64,000 nucleotides of DNA from Spiroplasma kunkelii CR2-3x (GCF_001274875.1 NZ_CP010899.1:744001-808000), one strand, 5' to 3'. Counted from the first letter of the stretch, positions 30,592-41,260 are shown. Notes: a model not told the origin generated them from the letters alone. Numbers and translations: made by a program.

Positions 30592-31675
30592 ATGAATAAA
30601 CGAAATAATACACGAAAAGTAATGGTTGGTAATGTTCAAATTGGCGGACAAAATAAAGTTGTTATTCAATCAATGACTAATACAAAAACACACGATGTTG
30701 AAGCTACTTTAACGCAAATCAAACAACTATATCAAGAAGGTTGTGAAATTGTTCGAATTGCTGTTTTAGGAAAAGATGATGCTGCTGTTTTAAAAACAAT
30801 TGTTAAACGTTCTCCTTGTCCATTAGTTGCAGACATCCATTTTAATTATGAATTTGCTTTAATTGCTGCTGATGCTGGTATTAGTAAAATTAGAATTAAC
30901 CCAGGAAACATTGGAAGTATTGAAAATACAAAAAAAGTTGTTAAAAAATGTCTTGAAAAAAAGATTCCAATCCGAATTGGGGTTAATTCTGGTAGTTTGC
31001 CATTAGATCTTGTAAATAAATATGGTTGAACTCCCAAAGCAATGATTGAAAGTGCTCGTCGTCATATTAAAATTTTAGAACATCTTGGTTTTTATGATAT
31101 TATTTTATCTTTAAAAGCAACCGAACCATTAATGGCAATTGAAGCTTATACCTTAGCTAGTAAAGAATGAAATTATCCCCTTCATCTAGGGATTACTGAA
31201 GCTGGTAGTCATCATACCGGAACAATTAAATCATGTAGTGGTTTGTCACCGCTTCTTTTTAATGGTATTGGTGATACGATCCGAATTAGTTTATCAACTG
31301 ATCCAATAGCAGAGGTGGAAGTTGGTAAACGAATGTTAAATTCATTAGGACTTTATGATAACATTGTTGATATAATTGCTTGCCCAACATGTGGTCGTTT
31401 AGAATATGACCTTTTCCCCGTTGTAAAAGAATTAGAAGAATATACAAAAGATTTAAAAATTCCATTAAAAATTGCCATTTTAGGTTGTGTTGTTAATGGT
31501 CCCAGGAGAAGCTAAACAAGCTGATTTAGGGATTGCTGGTGGTAAAAATGGTGGAATTATTTTTAAAAAAGGTAAAATTTATAAATCATGTAAACAAGAA
31601 GATCTTGTTCCAGAATTAAAACTATTAATTGATGAATATTATCAAGAATGACAACAAAAAAAAATTCAACAATAA
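30592..31675 (+). pseudogene. ispG: 4-hydroxy-3-methylbut-2-enyl diphosphate synthase, one-base frameshift
   Basis: GcpE/IspG of the MEP isoprenoid pathway: an iron-sulfur enzyme reducing MEcPP to HMBPP. VVIQSMTNTKTHDVEAT, VADIHFNYEFAL, KIRINPGNIGS and LHLGITEAGS are family blocks. Iron-sulfur cysteines are in CPTCGRLEYD and CVVNGPGE. At 31500-31503 an extra C turns GPGEAKQADLG into GPRRS-stop; the correct sequence resumes in the next frame to TAA 31675. The break removes about 57 residues. It could be a sequencing error because all else is intact. Confidence 0.9.
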
Positions 31676-31727
31676 TAAAACCTTTTATGATAAAATAAAA
31701 ATTGGAAAGAAAATAGAGGTGAATGAT

Positions 31728-31877
31728 ATGAATATGTGTTGTCCCGCAAAAAATCATGATTGTTTTTCGTGTCGTACTTGTAGTAAACCAAAAGTTGGTT
31801 GTCGTTCTTGCTTAATTTGTATTTCTTGTACAGATTGTGTTAATAAAAAATGTGAGTGTTGTAAAAATAAACGTTAA
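31728..31877 (+). CDS. Cys-rich 49-aa peptide
   Basis: MNMCCPAKNHDCFSCRTCSK continues with repeated CxxC: 13 cysteines in 49 residues. Start chosen at 31728 because AGAGGTGA lies just before it. Metallothionein-like or zinc-cluster composition. It directly follows ispG and ends at a terminator shared with the convergent phosphatase. Possibly a metal store or a zinc-binding adaptor (inference). Confidence 0.7.
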   Translation: MNMCCPAKNHDCFSCRTCSKPKVGCRSCLICISCTDCVNKKCECCKNKR

Positions 31878-31906
31878 AAAAACTACTTAATTACCTAGTT
31901 TTTTTA
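31876..31906. terminator. Bidirectional terminator
   Basis: AAAAAAACTA / TAGTTTTTTT stem between the convergent Cys-rich peptide and phosphatase genes. Confidence 0.7.
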
Positions 31907-32377
31907 ATTCGAAATTAAGTGACTATATGGAAACTCATTTAGCAAAAAATCAAACCAACCTGGATTTGGATTGATATAGGGATAAATTCGTTCAAATTGC
32001 TCCAATGCACTATCAAAGTCATCATTATTAATGTATCCTTTTGCTACTAAATACATAAAAACAATTGATGCACTACGGTTAATTCCTCAAACACAATGAA
32101 CATAAATTTTTTTATTTTTAATATTATTATCAATAATCTTTAATGATTGAATTACAATATTAAGATCTAATTCTTGTAATGTTGGATAATCCTTAAAATT
32201 AAAATAAACATGTTTGTCATCAATTCAAAGATATTCTTGATTATCATTTTTAATATTATATTTTTGAATTTGTTCGCGATAAATTTCTTCAGCACAACTA
32301 ATTACTAACGCAGCATCTTGTGGAACACTATGACGATCACCAAGATACAAATTATCGATAATTTTCTTTGCGGACAT
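31904..32377 (-). CDS. Dual-specificity protein phosphatase
   Basis: 157 residues, intact. The catalytic signature HCVWGINRSAS (C-x5-R-S) lies near residues 105-115 and a general-acid Asp in NFKDYP near 72-77. It starts MSAKKIIDNLYLGD, the usual opening of DSP/MKP-like enzymes, and removes phosphate from Tyr or Ser/Thr. Its start lies 3 nt after the nfo stop, so it is in the nfo operon. Confidence 0.85.
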
Positions 32378-32379
32378 TT

Positions 32380-33306
32380 TTATTCTCCTAAATATATTTT
32401 TATTTTAGAATTTTGTTGAAATGGGTCAGTAAAATGTTTTGCCTTAATCATCGCAATTTCATCCTTATAAGGAGCAAATGCATGATTCTTTTCTCCTACA
32501 TATGGTGTCTCTAAAATCTTAATCATCCCATCTAATTTAGGATGATAAATTATTTTTAAAAGGGTTTCAAATCCCAAGTAACCATAACCAATGTTTTCGT
32601 GCCGATCTTTATGGGCATTTAAAGGATTTTTACTGTCATTAATATGTAAACATAATAACCGGTTTAAACCAATTAATTGCTCAAATTTTATAATAATATC
32701 ATCTAATGCTTCTGTCAAGCAATAACCAGCATCATGCATATGACAAGTATCTCAACAAATTCCTAATTTATCATTTAATTTAACATTATCAATAATATAT
32801 TTTAGTTGTGTAAAATTTGTTCCTAATTCGCTTCCTTTACCAGCCATTGTTTCTAAAGCAATTTTTGCTTTTTGATTAGGTGTTAAAACTAAATTTAATC
32901 CTTCAATAATGCGATCTAATCCAACTTGTTCTGGTGCACCAACTGAGTTTCCGGGATGTAAAACAATTGTTTTAATTCCAATTTCATCAGCACGAATAAT
33001 TTCTTTTTTTAAAAACTCAACAGCTATTTCAAAAGTACTAGGATTAGTTGTGTTTGCTAAATTAATAATATAAGGAGCATGAATAATAATATTATTGATA
33101 TCAAAATGATGTTCTTTTAATTGTTGATAAAATTCTGGAATAAAAAATTGCTCCGTACTAACGCGAATAGTATTTTGGGGTGGTCCTGTATAAATCATCA
33201 TTGCATTAGCATTATTATTTAAACTTTCATTTAAAGCACCAAGCAAATAATTTTGCTGTTTGCTCATACTAACATAACTTCCTATAATTAAATTATAATC
33301 TTTCAT
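32380..33306 (-). CDS. nfo: Endonuclease IV (AP endonuclease)
   Basis: 308 residues. TIM-barrel zinc enzyme cutting at abasic sites. Family blocks: [77 protein letters not shown] and ILETPY. The metal-binding His, Glu and Asp residues in these blocks are all present. AAGGGAGACC precedes the ATG. Intact. Confidence 0.95.
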
Positions 33307-33388
33307 TTTAAGGTCTCCCTTTTTTTCTAATTAATTTTATAATATCATATATAAGATAAAAAAATAACTTATTTATGAAAGGATCAAA

Positions 33389-33971
33389 ATGATTAACGAA
33401 AAAAAATTGAAAAAATTAAACTAACAATTAATCAAATTTACCAAAAAATTATTCTTAAAAAGAATGATAAAATTGTAGCTTGACAATGAATTAATCTATT
33501 ATGCTTGTTAATTTTAATTTTTAATTTTTTTGCAGCATATAACCTACATTTTACTATGCGCAAAGCTGTTTTCTTACCTCTTGGTATTGTTTTTTTTACT
33601 AATAACTTTAATAAATTTTATCTTATTAATTTTTGTTAAAAAACATCAGAAAAGATTAAATTAATCAACTTAAAATTAATTTAAATAAAACATTATTAAT
33701 TAATATCTATAATGATATCTTTAAAACCATTTTTAAAACATTAACAATTAGTGATATTAGTTCCCAATGAAGAATTACACCGAATAATCTGCCACACTTA
33801 TCTGATTTTAAAGTAAATGACAATATTATAATTGGCCAATATCACGGTTATAATTTTAACTTTGGTTCTATTAATCAAGCAAGAACTACGGTTGTTGATA
33901 ATCTTCGTAAAACAGAATTATTAACACAATTTAAAAAACAAACAACACCACCTAATCTTTATTTTAACTAA
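33389..33971 (+). pseudogene. DUF3137-like membrane protein relic fused to a permease-operon tail
   Basis: After MINEK a slip leads to IEKIKLTINQIYQKIILKKN and two membrane helices. A TAA near 33637 and more slips follow; DNIIIGQYHGYNFNFG resembles DUF3137 proteins. From about 33893 the frame is VDNLRKTELLTQFKKQTTPP, identical to the C-terminus of the gene at 23299. So two genes were joined by recombination. Confidence 0.55.
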
Positions 33972-34013
33972 ATTCAAATATTAACAAAAGAGAAGAAGAA
34001 AGAATGTGGAAAA

Positions 34014-34150
34014 ATGACAGGTTTTAAGTTATTATTTAAAAACAATTTTAAAAACACGGTTAAAAATAAAATTCATTTTTTGGTTTAGTTGTTTTAGTAT
34101 TTTTGACTAGTTTTATTTTTACAATTATTGAATTTTTTAAACAAGGAGTA
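34014..34150 (+). pseudogene. FtsX-like permease N-terminal relic
   Basis: MTGFKLLFKNNFKNTVKNKI matches residues 2-20 of the permease at 23256. A one-base loss after KNKI shifts the frame. The rest (GLVVLVFLTSFIFTIIE) is legible to about 34140 and then ends at the phage DNA. The spacing to the previous relic also matches the intact locus. Confidence 0.8.
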
Positions 34151-34151
34151 G

Positions 34152-34236
34152 AGCATCTTCAAACTTAACAGTTGAGTATTTTAATAAGTTATCATCGGTA
34201 TTAAATACTTGGCCACCTTTTCCTAGGCCTTGTATA
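34152..34236 (-). pseudogene. Inverted fragment of a phage capsid gene
   Basis: Read on the minus strand this encodes QGLGKGGQVFNTDDNLLKYS, nearly the same as residues of the capsid gene around 35335-35420 but on the opposite strand and with several substitutions. It is the trace of a second, different phage copy. Confidence 0.7.
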
Positions 34237-34253
34237 CTACAGAGTTAATAAAA

Positions 34254-34655
34254 ATGGCACAAACAAAAAGTAATTTATCTAAAAAATCAATAACTAATAA
34301 ACCTAAAATAAAAAATAAAAAAGTTAATAAATTAGAATTAACTGTTAGATTACATGAAAATCCGATTAAAACTAAAATTAAGGAACTGGTTGCGGGGGGG
34401 GGTGTTGAAGTTGATGCTTGCTCTGCTAAATGTAAATGAGAGGGATTAAATTATTTAACATTATCAATATATAATCCATTGATTTTAAATGAGTTTTTGA
34501 AATTAAAAAAAGATGATGAAATAAAAATTAAAGGCTCAGTTTTTAATCAGTTAAATATAAAAACTAAACGCTATTTTTTATCTTTTAGGGTAGATAGTTT
34601 TGAAATTATACAAAAAGCTATTAGAAAAAGAACAAATACAAATATTAAAAAATAG
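34254..34655 (+). CDS. 133-aa phage protein with G9 tract
   Basis: MAQTKSNLSKKSITNKPKIK: a basic N-terminal tail, then beta-rich sequence (KLELTVRLHENPIK, LNYLTLSIYNPLIL, DEIKIKGSVFNQL) as in OB-like folds. A run of nine G at about 34393-34402 codes AGGG and is the longest G-tract I see in this AT-rich window. First gene of a three-gene capsid cluster, 12 nt before the scaffold gene. Function unknown; could bind single-stranded DNA. Confidence 0.6.
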
Positions 34656-34667
34656 GAGTAAAAATCA

Positions 34668-35126
34668 ATGGCATTAAAAAATGTAAAATATGTTCTTATC
34701 AATGAAGATAATGAACCAATTAAAAATGAAGATGGCAGCTTAGATATTAAAACTGCTGAAATTATTTTAGAAAATACTGATGAAGTTGAAGAATTTAATG
34801 CAAGTAATTTAGAAAATAGTAATCAACAATTAACCGAATTACAAACAAAAAATAATGAATTAACTTCACAAATTGAACAACAAACAATTCAATTAAAACA
34901 AATTGAAATAATTGATTTTATTAATTCTTTAACTGATAATGAATAATTTAAGAATGTTTTATTAAAATCTTATGACATTACTGATGATATTGAAGTTATC
35001 AAAACACAATTGCAAAGTGTTTATGATGAATTAATTAAGGTACAAACAGTTAATACTGGTGGAATACCAAAAACAAAAGAAAAACAAAACAATATTTTAG
35101 ATACAGACAATGTATTTAATAAATAG
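34668..35126 (+). pseudogene. Phage scaffold-like protein, one nonsense codon
   Basis: MALKNVKYVLINEDNEPIKN leads to a long coiled coil (LENSNQQLTELQTKNNELTS). TAA at 34944 follows NSLTDNE; the same frame goes on KNVLLKSYDI to 35126 with no other break. Position just before the capsid gene and the coiled-coil, acidic character are typical of phage scaffolds. AATAGGAG lies before the start. Confidence 0.6.
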
Positions 35127-35143
35127 AAAGAAGGAATAAAATT

Positions 35144-36295
35144 ATGGCACAAAATCCACAAAGAATTTTTGGTGATATTGTAAACCAAGCAACAGTTAAT
35201 GATAAAGAAACATTTGAACAATGATACTTAAAAACTTATCAACAAAAATTAAGCTGAGAAGCATTATTTGCTTGACTAGATTCAAATAAATTTAGTTTAA
35301 AATATAAAATAAAGAAAAATATTAAATATAAACAAGGTTTAGGAAAAGATGGGCAAGTATTCAATACAGATGATAATTTGTTAAAATATTCAGCAGTAGA
35401 ATTTGAGGATGGAACTGTTGTATTAGATACAATTTTACTTTTTACTCGTAAATTAGACCCCATAGAAAGTGATTTTAACCCTAATCTTTGAGCTGCTGAT
35501 ATTGAACAAGCAATTGATACTGAAGTTGCTTATAAACGTAATAAAATTTTAGAAATTATTAATAAAGGAGAAGTTACAACTATTAAAGGAAATAAAGCAG
35601 ATGATACAAATGCTTTACAAATCCATGATGAAATTATGGATAAAATATATGAAAATGGTTTTACTCCATCAGAAACAGTTGTCTTGGGTTCAGCAAATTT
35701 TATCCGTGGAATTCGTAATAAATTACAGTTACAACTTGGAGCAAATGACCAAATTAACAGTGTAATTTCAACAAGTGGAGCAATGAAAACCGTTGAAGGA
35801 ACAACATACTATATGGTTCCTAAAAAATTACCAATTATTAATGAAGATGGTTCAGAAGGAACAATTAGCCTATTACCAAATGGTGTTAATGCAATCGCCT
35901 TTAAATTTAGCAAAAAATATGACCCATTAATTTTGCGTAAAAAAGACCATACCCCATTAAGAATTGGTCCTGCTGGTTTAGGTACTGGTATGGGTAATAC
36001 TTTAATTATGGAAAGAATTTTAGAATTAGGTGGAGCAGTAGTTGAACCCAAAGCAATTATTAAACATAATTATTTACAACCCTTATCAACAGTTATTACA
36101 CAACCTAATTTAGGTCAAATAACAATGGCAGGCAATACACCAACAACAGCAGAATTAGAAACTGCTATTAAAACAAAAAATACTAGTTATCAAACTGGAG
36201 ATGCAACATTCACTAATATTACATCTACTGGCGCATTAGCAACTGGAAATCCAAATAAGTATAGTGGAACAGTTTCTTTAATTTATTCAAAGTAA
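35144..36295 (+). CDS. Phage major capsid-like protein with C-terminal surface repeat
   Basis: 383 residues, intact, three UGA Trp codons near the N-terminus. Residues 1-315 have a capsid-like pattern: N-arm, then a long core (TEVAYKRNKILEIINKGE, NGFTPSETVVLGSANF, HTPLRIGPAGLGTGMGNTLI). Residues about 320-383 form a separate domain: NLGQITMAGNTPTTAELETA ... KYSGTVSLIYSK, the same start and end pattern as the repeats of the lipoprotein at 18208. AAGGA before the ATG. Follows a scaffold-like gene. The capsid call rests on context and sequence character. Confidence 0.65.
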
Positions 36296-36489
36296 GTAGC
36301 GCCATAGATATTCACGATAAAATTACAAGTGTAGTTAGTATTTAATGCTCAATGTTCGTGGGTAATTTCATCTTGTCCAAGTGTGTATTTAATCAATCTA
36401 TTTTCAATTTCTTCTTCATTTTCTTTATTACATGTAAAGCAATAACCCCAATATCTTTTTTTTAAACAAAGTTTCTTTTTCATAGTCAT
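36283..36489 (-). CDS. 68-aa CxxC protein, HEHW family
   Basis: MTMKKKLCLKKRYWGYCFTC contains one CFTC knuckle; it ends with ITHEHWALNTNYTCNF. Shares the ITxEHW segment with 15403-15525. Its last codons overlap the end of the capsid gene on the other strand. A 45-bp inverted repeat lies 26 nt upstream. Confidence 0.5.
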
Positions 36490-36514
36490 TTTTAAATTCT
36501 CCTTTTTACAATTA

Positions 36515-36559
36515 ACTACAAAGTACTACAATGTTCTACATTTTGTAGTTACTTGTAGT
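36515..36559. promoter_or_regulatory. 45-bp inverted repeat of ACTACAA units
   Basis: Left arm ACTACAAAGTACTACAA and right arm TTGTAGTTACTTGTAGT around an 11-base loop. Four ACTACAA half sites suggest an operator for a dimeric regulator, or a hairpin leader. Confidence 0.5.
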
Positions 36560-36899
36560 ATTAAGTACCTCCTCATCAAGTCCCCACTAGTAGATTAATT
36601 AAGAAATCCTTACCCAGTTCTTAAAAGTTATTTAACCTCTACGCACACGATTTTATTTTTATCCTTGCAATTAATAGTTATGAATGCACCACTACGCGTC
36701 TATCTTAATCAAAGTCATTAATTTACAAAATCGCAAAAAAACAAGTTAACAGCTCTAATGGTTTCATGCCGGCGGAAATGCCTTGTTGGAGAACCTTCCC
36801 TAAAAAAATATGTAATTTTAAATTAAACACTTGTAGAGCCAATATATTTAATTTTTAGAGTTGTTTTATAAAATTTAAGGTTTTTAAAAAAACAAAATT
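36560..36899. other. Intergenic, relatively GC-rich
   Basis: No gene found. Contains GCCGGCGGAAATGCC near 36768-36783. It probably is the leader of the small-gene operon in this element copy, as at 6870-7204. Confidence 0.3.
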
Positions 36900-37016
36900 T
36901 TAATATTCAGTGTAATAAACATCTTCAAATCATTCTGTTTTTTCACGATGGTTAACTGTATGAAACTGCTTTGGTATTCCACATTTACTACATTTAATAA
37001 TAGTATTTTTAGACAT
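36900..37016 (-). CDS. 38-aa single-zinc-knuckle protein
   Basis: MSKNTIIKCSKCGIPKQFHT. Same length and first 14 residues as the gene at 6198-6314. The ribosome site GGAG lies before the ATG. Flanked by a terminator hairpin at 37053-37085. Confidence 0.65.
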
Positions 37017-37052
37017 ATTTTTTTCATCTCCTTTTTATGGTTGTTTTTAAAT

Positions 37053-37085
37053 AAAAAAACCAACCCAATAAGGGTCGGTTTTTTT
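37053..37085. terminator. Bidirectional terminator
   Basis: AAAAAAACCAACCC / GGGTCGGTTTTTTT. Equivalent in position to 6357-6397. Confidence 0.75.
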
Positions 37086-37194
37086 GTCCTACTTCATCCT
37101 TTATTTTACATTGAGTTAACGAAATACAAAAAAAACTTGTCGAATAATATTATATGTTAGTATATGCTAAGTAATTTTTTCATATATATTGTTC

Positions 37195-37323
37195 TTTTTT
37201 ATTGTTTTATATATAATTGATTTTATTATATATCAATTATATATTAATTATTCGTATTAAATATTAAAAATTTTATAAGTTAATGAAAGGTATATAAATG
37301 TTATGTATAGTCATTTAAGTTTT
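37195..37323 (+). promoter_or_regulatory. Transposase upstream region
   Basis: Reverse copy of 7905-8030, with the inverted TATATATAATTGAT motifs and GAAAGG before the transposase. Confidence 0.45.
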
Positions 37324-37920
37324 ATGGATAAGGTTAAATTAGAGCAATTATTTATTATTATCAAAAATGTTTTTAAAAAATAATGGTAAGCAGAATATTT
37401 TTGCAATTGCTAAATGTTTGAATAGACATAGTAGTACTATTTTACGAGAAATTAATAGTTTTAAAACGATTGAAGAATATAGTCCTTATAAGTCAGATAA
37501 AATGTATTATGAGAAAAGAAAAAAGAATAATAAAAGATGTAATTTTAGAGAAGAACAGATTAATTTTATGAAAATTAGACTTAGTAAATATCATGATTCT
37601 CCGAAAGAATTTATTTATCATTATTTTTTGAAATTTGAAGTTAAATTTCCGGTTTCTGTTAAAACATTGTATAAATGAATTTGTTTAGGTGAATTTGGAT
37701 TAAAAAAGGAAAATTTATGTTATAGTGGTAAAAAAATTAAAACAAAAGGAAAAAAAAGATAATCGCGGTCAATTAACTAATTTTAAATCAATTTGAAACA
37801 TTTAAAATAAACTTTCTAATGTTGGATGATTTAAAATGGATACTGTTGTTGGTAAAAACCATCAATCTTCTATTTTAACCTTTAATTAAATATATGAATA
37901 GTGAATTAAGAAAATTATTT
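37324..37920 (+). pseudogene. IS30 transposase type B, broken
   Basis: MDKVKLEQLF then a slip; the frame from 37367 (MFLKNNGKQNIFAI) keeps the DNA-binding half to VKTLYK, reads through a UGA, then slips at the run of A near 37757. A deletion joins MDTVVGKNHQSS directly to PLIKYMNSEL. The catalytic Glu is again Lys. Closely related to 7205-7904. Confidence 0.85.
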
Positions 37921-38041
37921 TCTAATTATTTTTTAGTGTGTAAATATATGTAAAATATAAAGAAAAATTAAAAATATTTTTAATTTTTTTAAATTTATTG
38001 TTGATTTTTTTATTTTTTATTATATTATTTAATTAGTAAAG

Positions 38042-38064
38042 ATTTGTTACACTTCATTTTACAC
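38042..38064 (+). repeat. Recurrent element-end motif
   Basis: GATTTGTTACACTTCATTTT then ACA, one base different from 28406-28428. Confidence 0.6.
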
Positions 38065-38265
38065 ATTTCATTTTAATTTTATCTAATAAATTAAATAACT
38101 TTAATAAAAATGTATTTTTGTCATGGAAAAATTTAAAAAAATATAAAAATATATTGACAATAAAATTAAAAGTAATACATTCTAAATAAGTAAGTAGTAT
38201 TTTTTATTCCACAATTTCTAAGATATTAATTAAAACCCTTAAATAATACATAACAGCCAAAAAGA

Positions 38266-39552
38266 TTAATATTTATCTACTTTATAATTAGCAATAAGTT
38301 TGTCTAGTTTATGAGCTAAAATTTTAGCTTCTGGATCAGAAACAATAATCGCAGCTTTAATTTTCTTATATTCTAAAAATGAAGTGGAAACAATAATAAC
38401 TTCATTATTAAGATCATTGCCTTCATAATGATCACGTGCTGGTAAACGAATAATATCATTAGGATAATGAACATATTTTAACCCTGAGACAATAGCATCT
38501 GCTTTTGAAGTAATAACCATTAAACTACGATATTTAAATTTCGGGAAGATAATATCAATTGTAATTGCTTGTACTACGACAAATAAATATGAAGCAAATA
38601 AGGCGGGACCAAAGAAGTATTTAATTTTATGACTAGTGAAATCACTACCATATAAACCACCATCATCAATTTTAAAACCAAGGCGTTGAATTTGATCAAT
38701 ATGTGCTGCTCAGTTTTTTCCAAAATAAATACTTGTTAATTCACTACGACTTAATAATGTTGTGTAAATTGCTAACATTACAACAATAATAATATAATTA
38801 ACAATTCGATTATAATTAGCAATTGAAATTTTCTTTTTAGCTGAATAATAAGCAAAAACAAAATCAGTTCCAGCTGTTGATGCTCCCCCCTTATAAACTA
38901 AACCATAAGCAATTCCATTTAAAATTCCTGCTACCGCTGCAAAAACATATAATCAAATCTGGTACATTCCACCATAATTACTAAAAATATTTAAACTATT
39001 ATAATTAACAATAAAAAATAATTTTTGCGGATTAATAATTGGGATATAAGCAAATACAAAGTGAAAACCATTTTGCAAACCAATATAAACAATTGTACGA
39101 AGAGAAAAACGAAGTCCAACTTTAATTACACCAAAAATAAATAATGGGATATTAAACACAAAATAAAAAACTCAGTACATACTTGTTTGCATTTGTAACT
39201 GATCTTGGTTTGGTCAAATTCCAACCGCAATTCCACGGGCAATCCCTCCAATTCCACTTGGAGTAATTCCATTACTTGTTGTTACTGCAATAAAGTAATC
39301 ATAACTAGCCATTCCTAAAAAAGCAGCAAAAATAATATAAGCATAATCACGGAATAAACGTGATTTAAAATAATCTTTAAAACGTAAATTAAATTCTTTT
39401 CGTGAAATCCGTTCACGACTACGGGTTTTTCTTTCCGTTGTTTTTTCTTTCGGATAAAAATCTGATGGTTTGTTTGTAATACTATCAGGGTTAACTCCAG
39501 TGTTGTTACTATATCCTTCTGCTGTTAAGCTTTTTTCTTCTTCGTTAACCAT
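38266..39552 (-). CDS. YitT-family membrane protein
   Basis: 428 residues, intact. A hydrophilic basic N-terminus of about 65 residues, then about six membrane segments between residues 70 and 345. GGIARGIAVG and KGGASTAGTDFVF are the glycine-rich family blocks. A cytoplasmic C-terminal domain (about 350-428) resembles the DUF2179 ligand-binding fold. Function unknown; a transporter-like role is usually assumed. AAGGGG before the ATG. Downstream of fib in the same direction with a terminator between. Confidence 0.75.
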
Positions 39553-39618
39553 TTTTTGTTATTCCATCCCCTTTCTTAACCTTAATTATTACTAATAAGT
39601 ATAACATTATTTAAAAAT

Positions 39619-39650
39619 TAAAAAACAACCTTTTGGTTGTTTTTTAATAA
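39619..39650. terminator. Terminator after fib
   Basis: TTAAAAAACAACC, four-base loop, GGTTGTTTTTTAA; it lies just beyond the fib stop codon. Confidence 0.85.
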
Positions 39651-39660
39651 AATTAATTAA

Positions 39661-41199
39661 TTATTCACTTTTTAAACGAATTGTAACTTTGAATGAACCA
39701 ACTTTGATTGGATCATAATCATTTCTTGTAATATCAACTACAGTATAATCTCGTTGTAACTTTTGGTTTAAAGTTCCAAATTTAACACCTCTGTTTGCTC
39801 CTTTGTTTGAAGGAATAAACACTGGAATTTTTCGATAATCTAATGCTGGAATTGTCATATAAACAACAATTTGTTGATATGGTGAGTCAACATCTTTCAA
39901 TGATTCATTTAAGTATTTAACAAATTCATTACTTACTAATTGTGTTCCAAAGTTTTTATCTTCCACAAATTCATGTGATTGATTATGGGTAATGTAAAAC
40001 GAAACTTTTGCATCACAATTTACTAATAAGTATTTTTGTTGTACTGTTGCACCATTATATGTATATGATGATTTATCTTGACATTTTTCAGCAATTGTTG
40101 CTGCTATTTCATTTGCAACTGTTTCAATTTTATATAATTTTTCATTATTTAAATCATATTTTGCTGATTTATTTCATAATAATTCATCATCATTGAAACG
40201 AACTTGTTCTAAAAATAATAATTTACGTAATCATTTTTTAGGAGCATTTTTTCATTCATCTTCCCCTAAAATTACTTTACTTGGTCCTTCTGCTTCTTTT
40301 GTTTTTGAACGCATTACTTGAATAATATCTAATGCAACAGGAGTTTTTTCTTGTTTATCAACTAACATTAATGAAGGCCCAAACCCTGATAATACTTTAT
40401 GTGTATTTGGTTTAAATAATTTAATTCATTGGTCATGTTTAATTTCAAATAATTCATTAATTGAATCTAAATCATCTTGTGAAGATTGTGATAAATCAAT
40501 AATATAATTTGAGCTTAATAAGTTAAATAATCTTCTTAATAAATATTTTAATGTATTAACTGTTTCATACATTTTAAATTTATGAATTGGATCATTATCT
40601 CATGGTGATAATGCATTATTATAAATAATTTTTAAAGCAATATAATTAATACTTGATTTTTTAGCAACTTGTGCAATTGCCCCTGCTTCAGTATCAATTA
40701 CATCAATAGTATGCCCATATTTATCAACCATTTCCTTAAATTGTTTTGAGTTATAAATCAGCATATCTGCTGTTCCAGTGACTCCTTCTGTTAACCCTAA
40801 TTTAAAGTCTTTAACAACTTTAGCGAATTCACCATCGAATTGGAATGATTCAGGTTCATTAACAATTTGTCCATATTTAATATCTTTAAAAACTGTTAAG
40901 TCAGCATCACGATAAATAAATTTTGTTGATATTGTTGTGTCTCCTGTGTCATGTTTATCGTTTGTTGACAATGCTAAGTCTACATTTAAAATTGTTTGTA
41001 AACCAGGATATTTTTCTAATAAGTAAGTAATTGCCATTGCAGCATTTGCTTTACCATATCCTACTGTTGCTATAATGAAAGTTTTTCCATGGTATTTAAC
41101 ATGTTGAATTACACAGTTCTTTCACCAATATTTTTTTACTGTTTTAATACTGTGCTTATCTTTCATTGTGAAATATGCTGTTGAAATTACGCCGATCAT
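39661..41199 (-). CDS. fib: Fibril cytoskeletal protein
   Basis: 512 residues, exactly the known length of Spiroplasma Fib. It starts MIGVISTAYFTMKDKHSIKT. The N-terminal half has the nucleoside-phosphorylase/MTA-nucleosidase fold signature (IIATVGYGKANAAMAITYLL, TEAGAIAQVAKK); the C-terminal half is Fib-specific. Fib polymers form the internal ribbon that gives spiroplasmas their helical shape and motility. A good promoter lies upstream. Intact; the best lineage marker in the window. Confidence 0.96.
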
Positions 41200-41260
41200 T
41201 TATTTTCCACCTCTATTTTCATATTTAATTTCTAAAAATTGTTTATTTACAACTAAAATT

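Noticed and set aside
35809-36051. 80-aa minus-strand frame over the capsid-like gene
   Set aside because: Shadow of the plus-strand coding sequence with better codon pattern and ribosome site.
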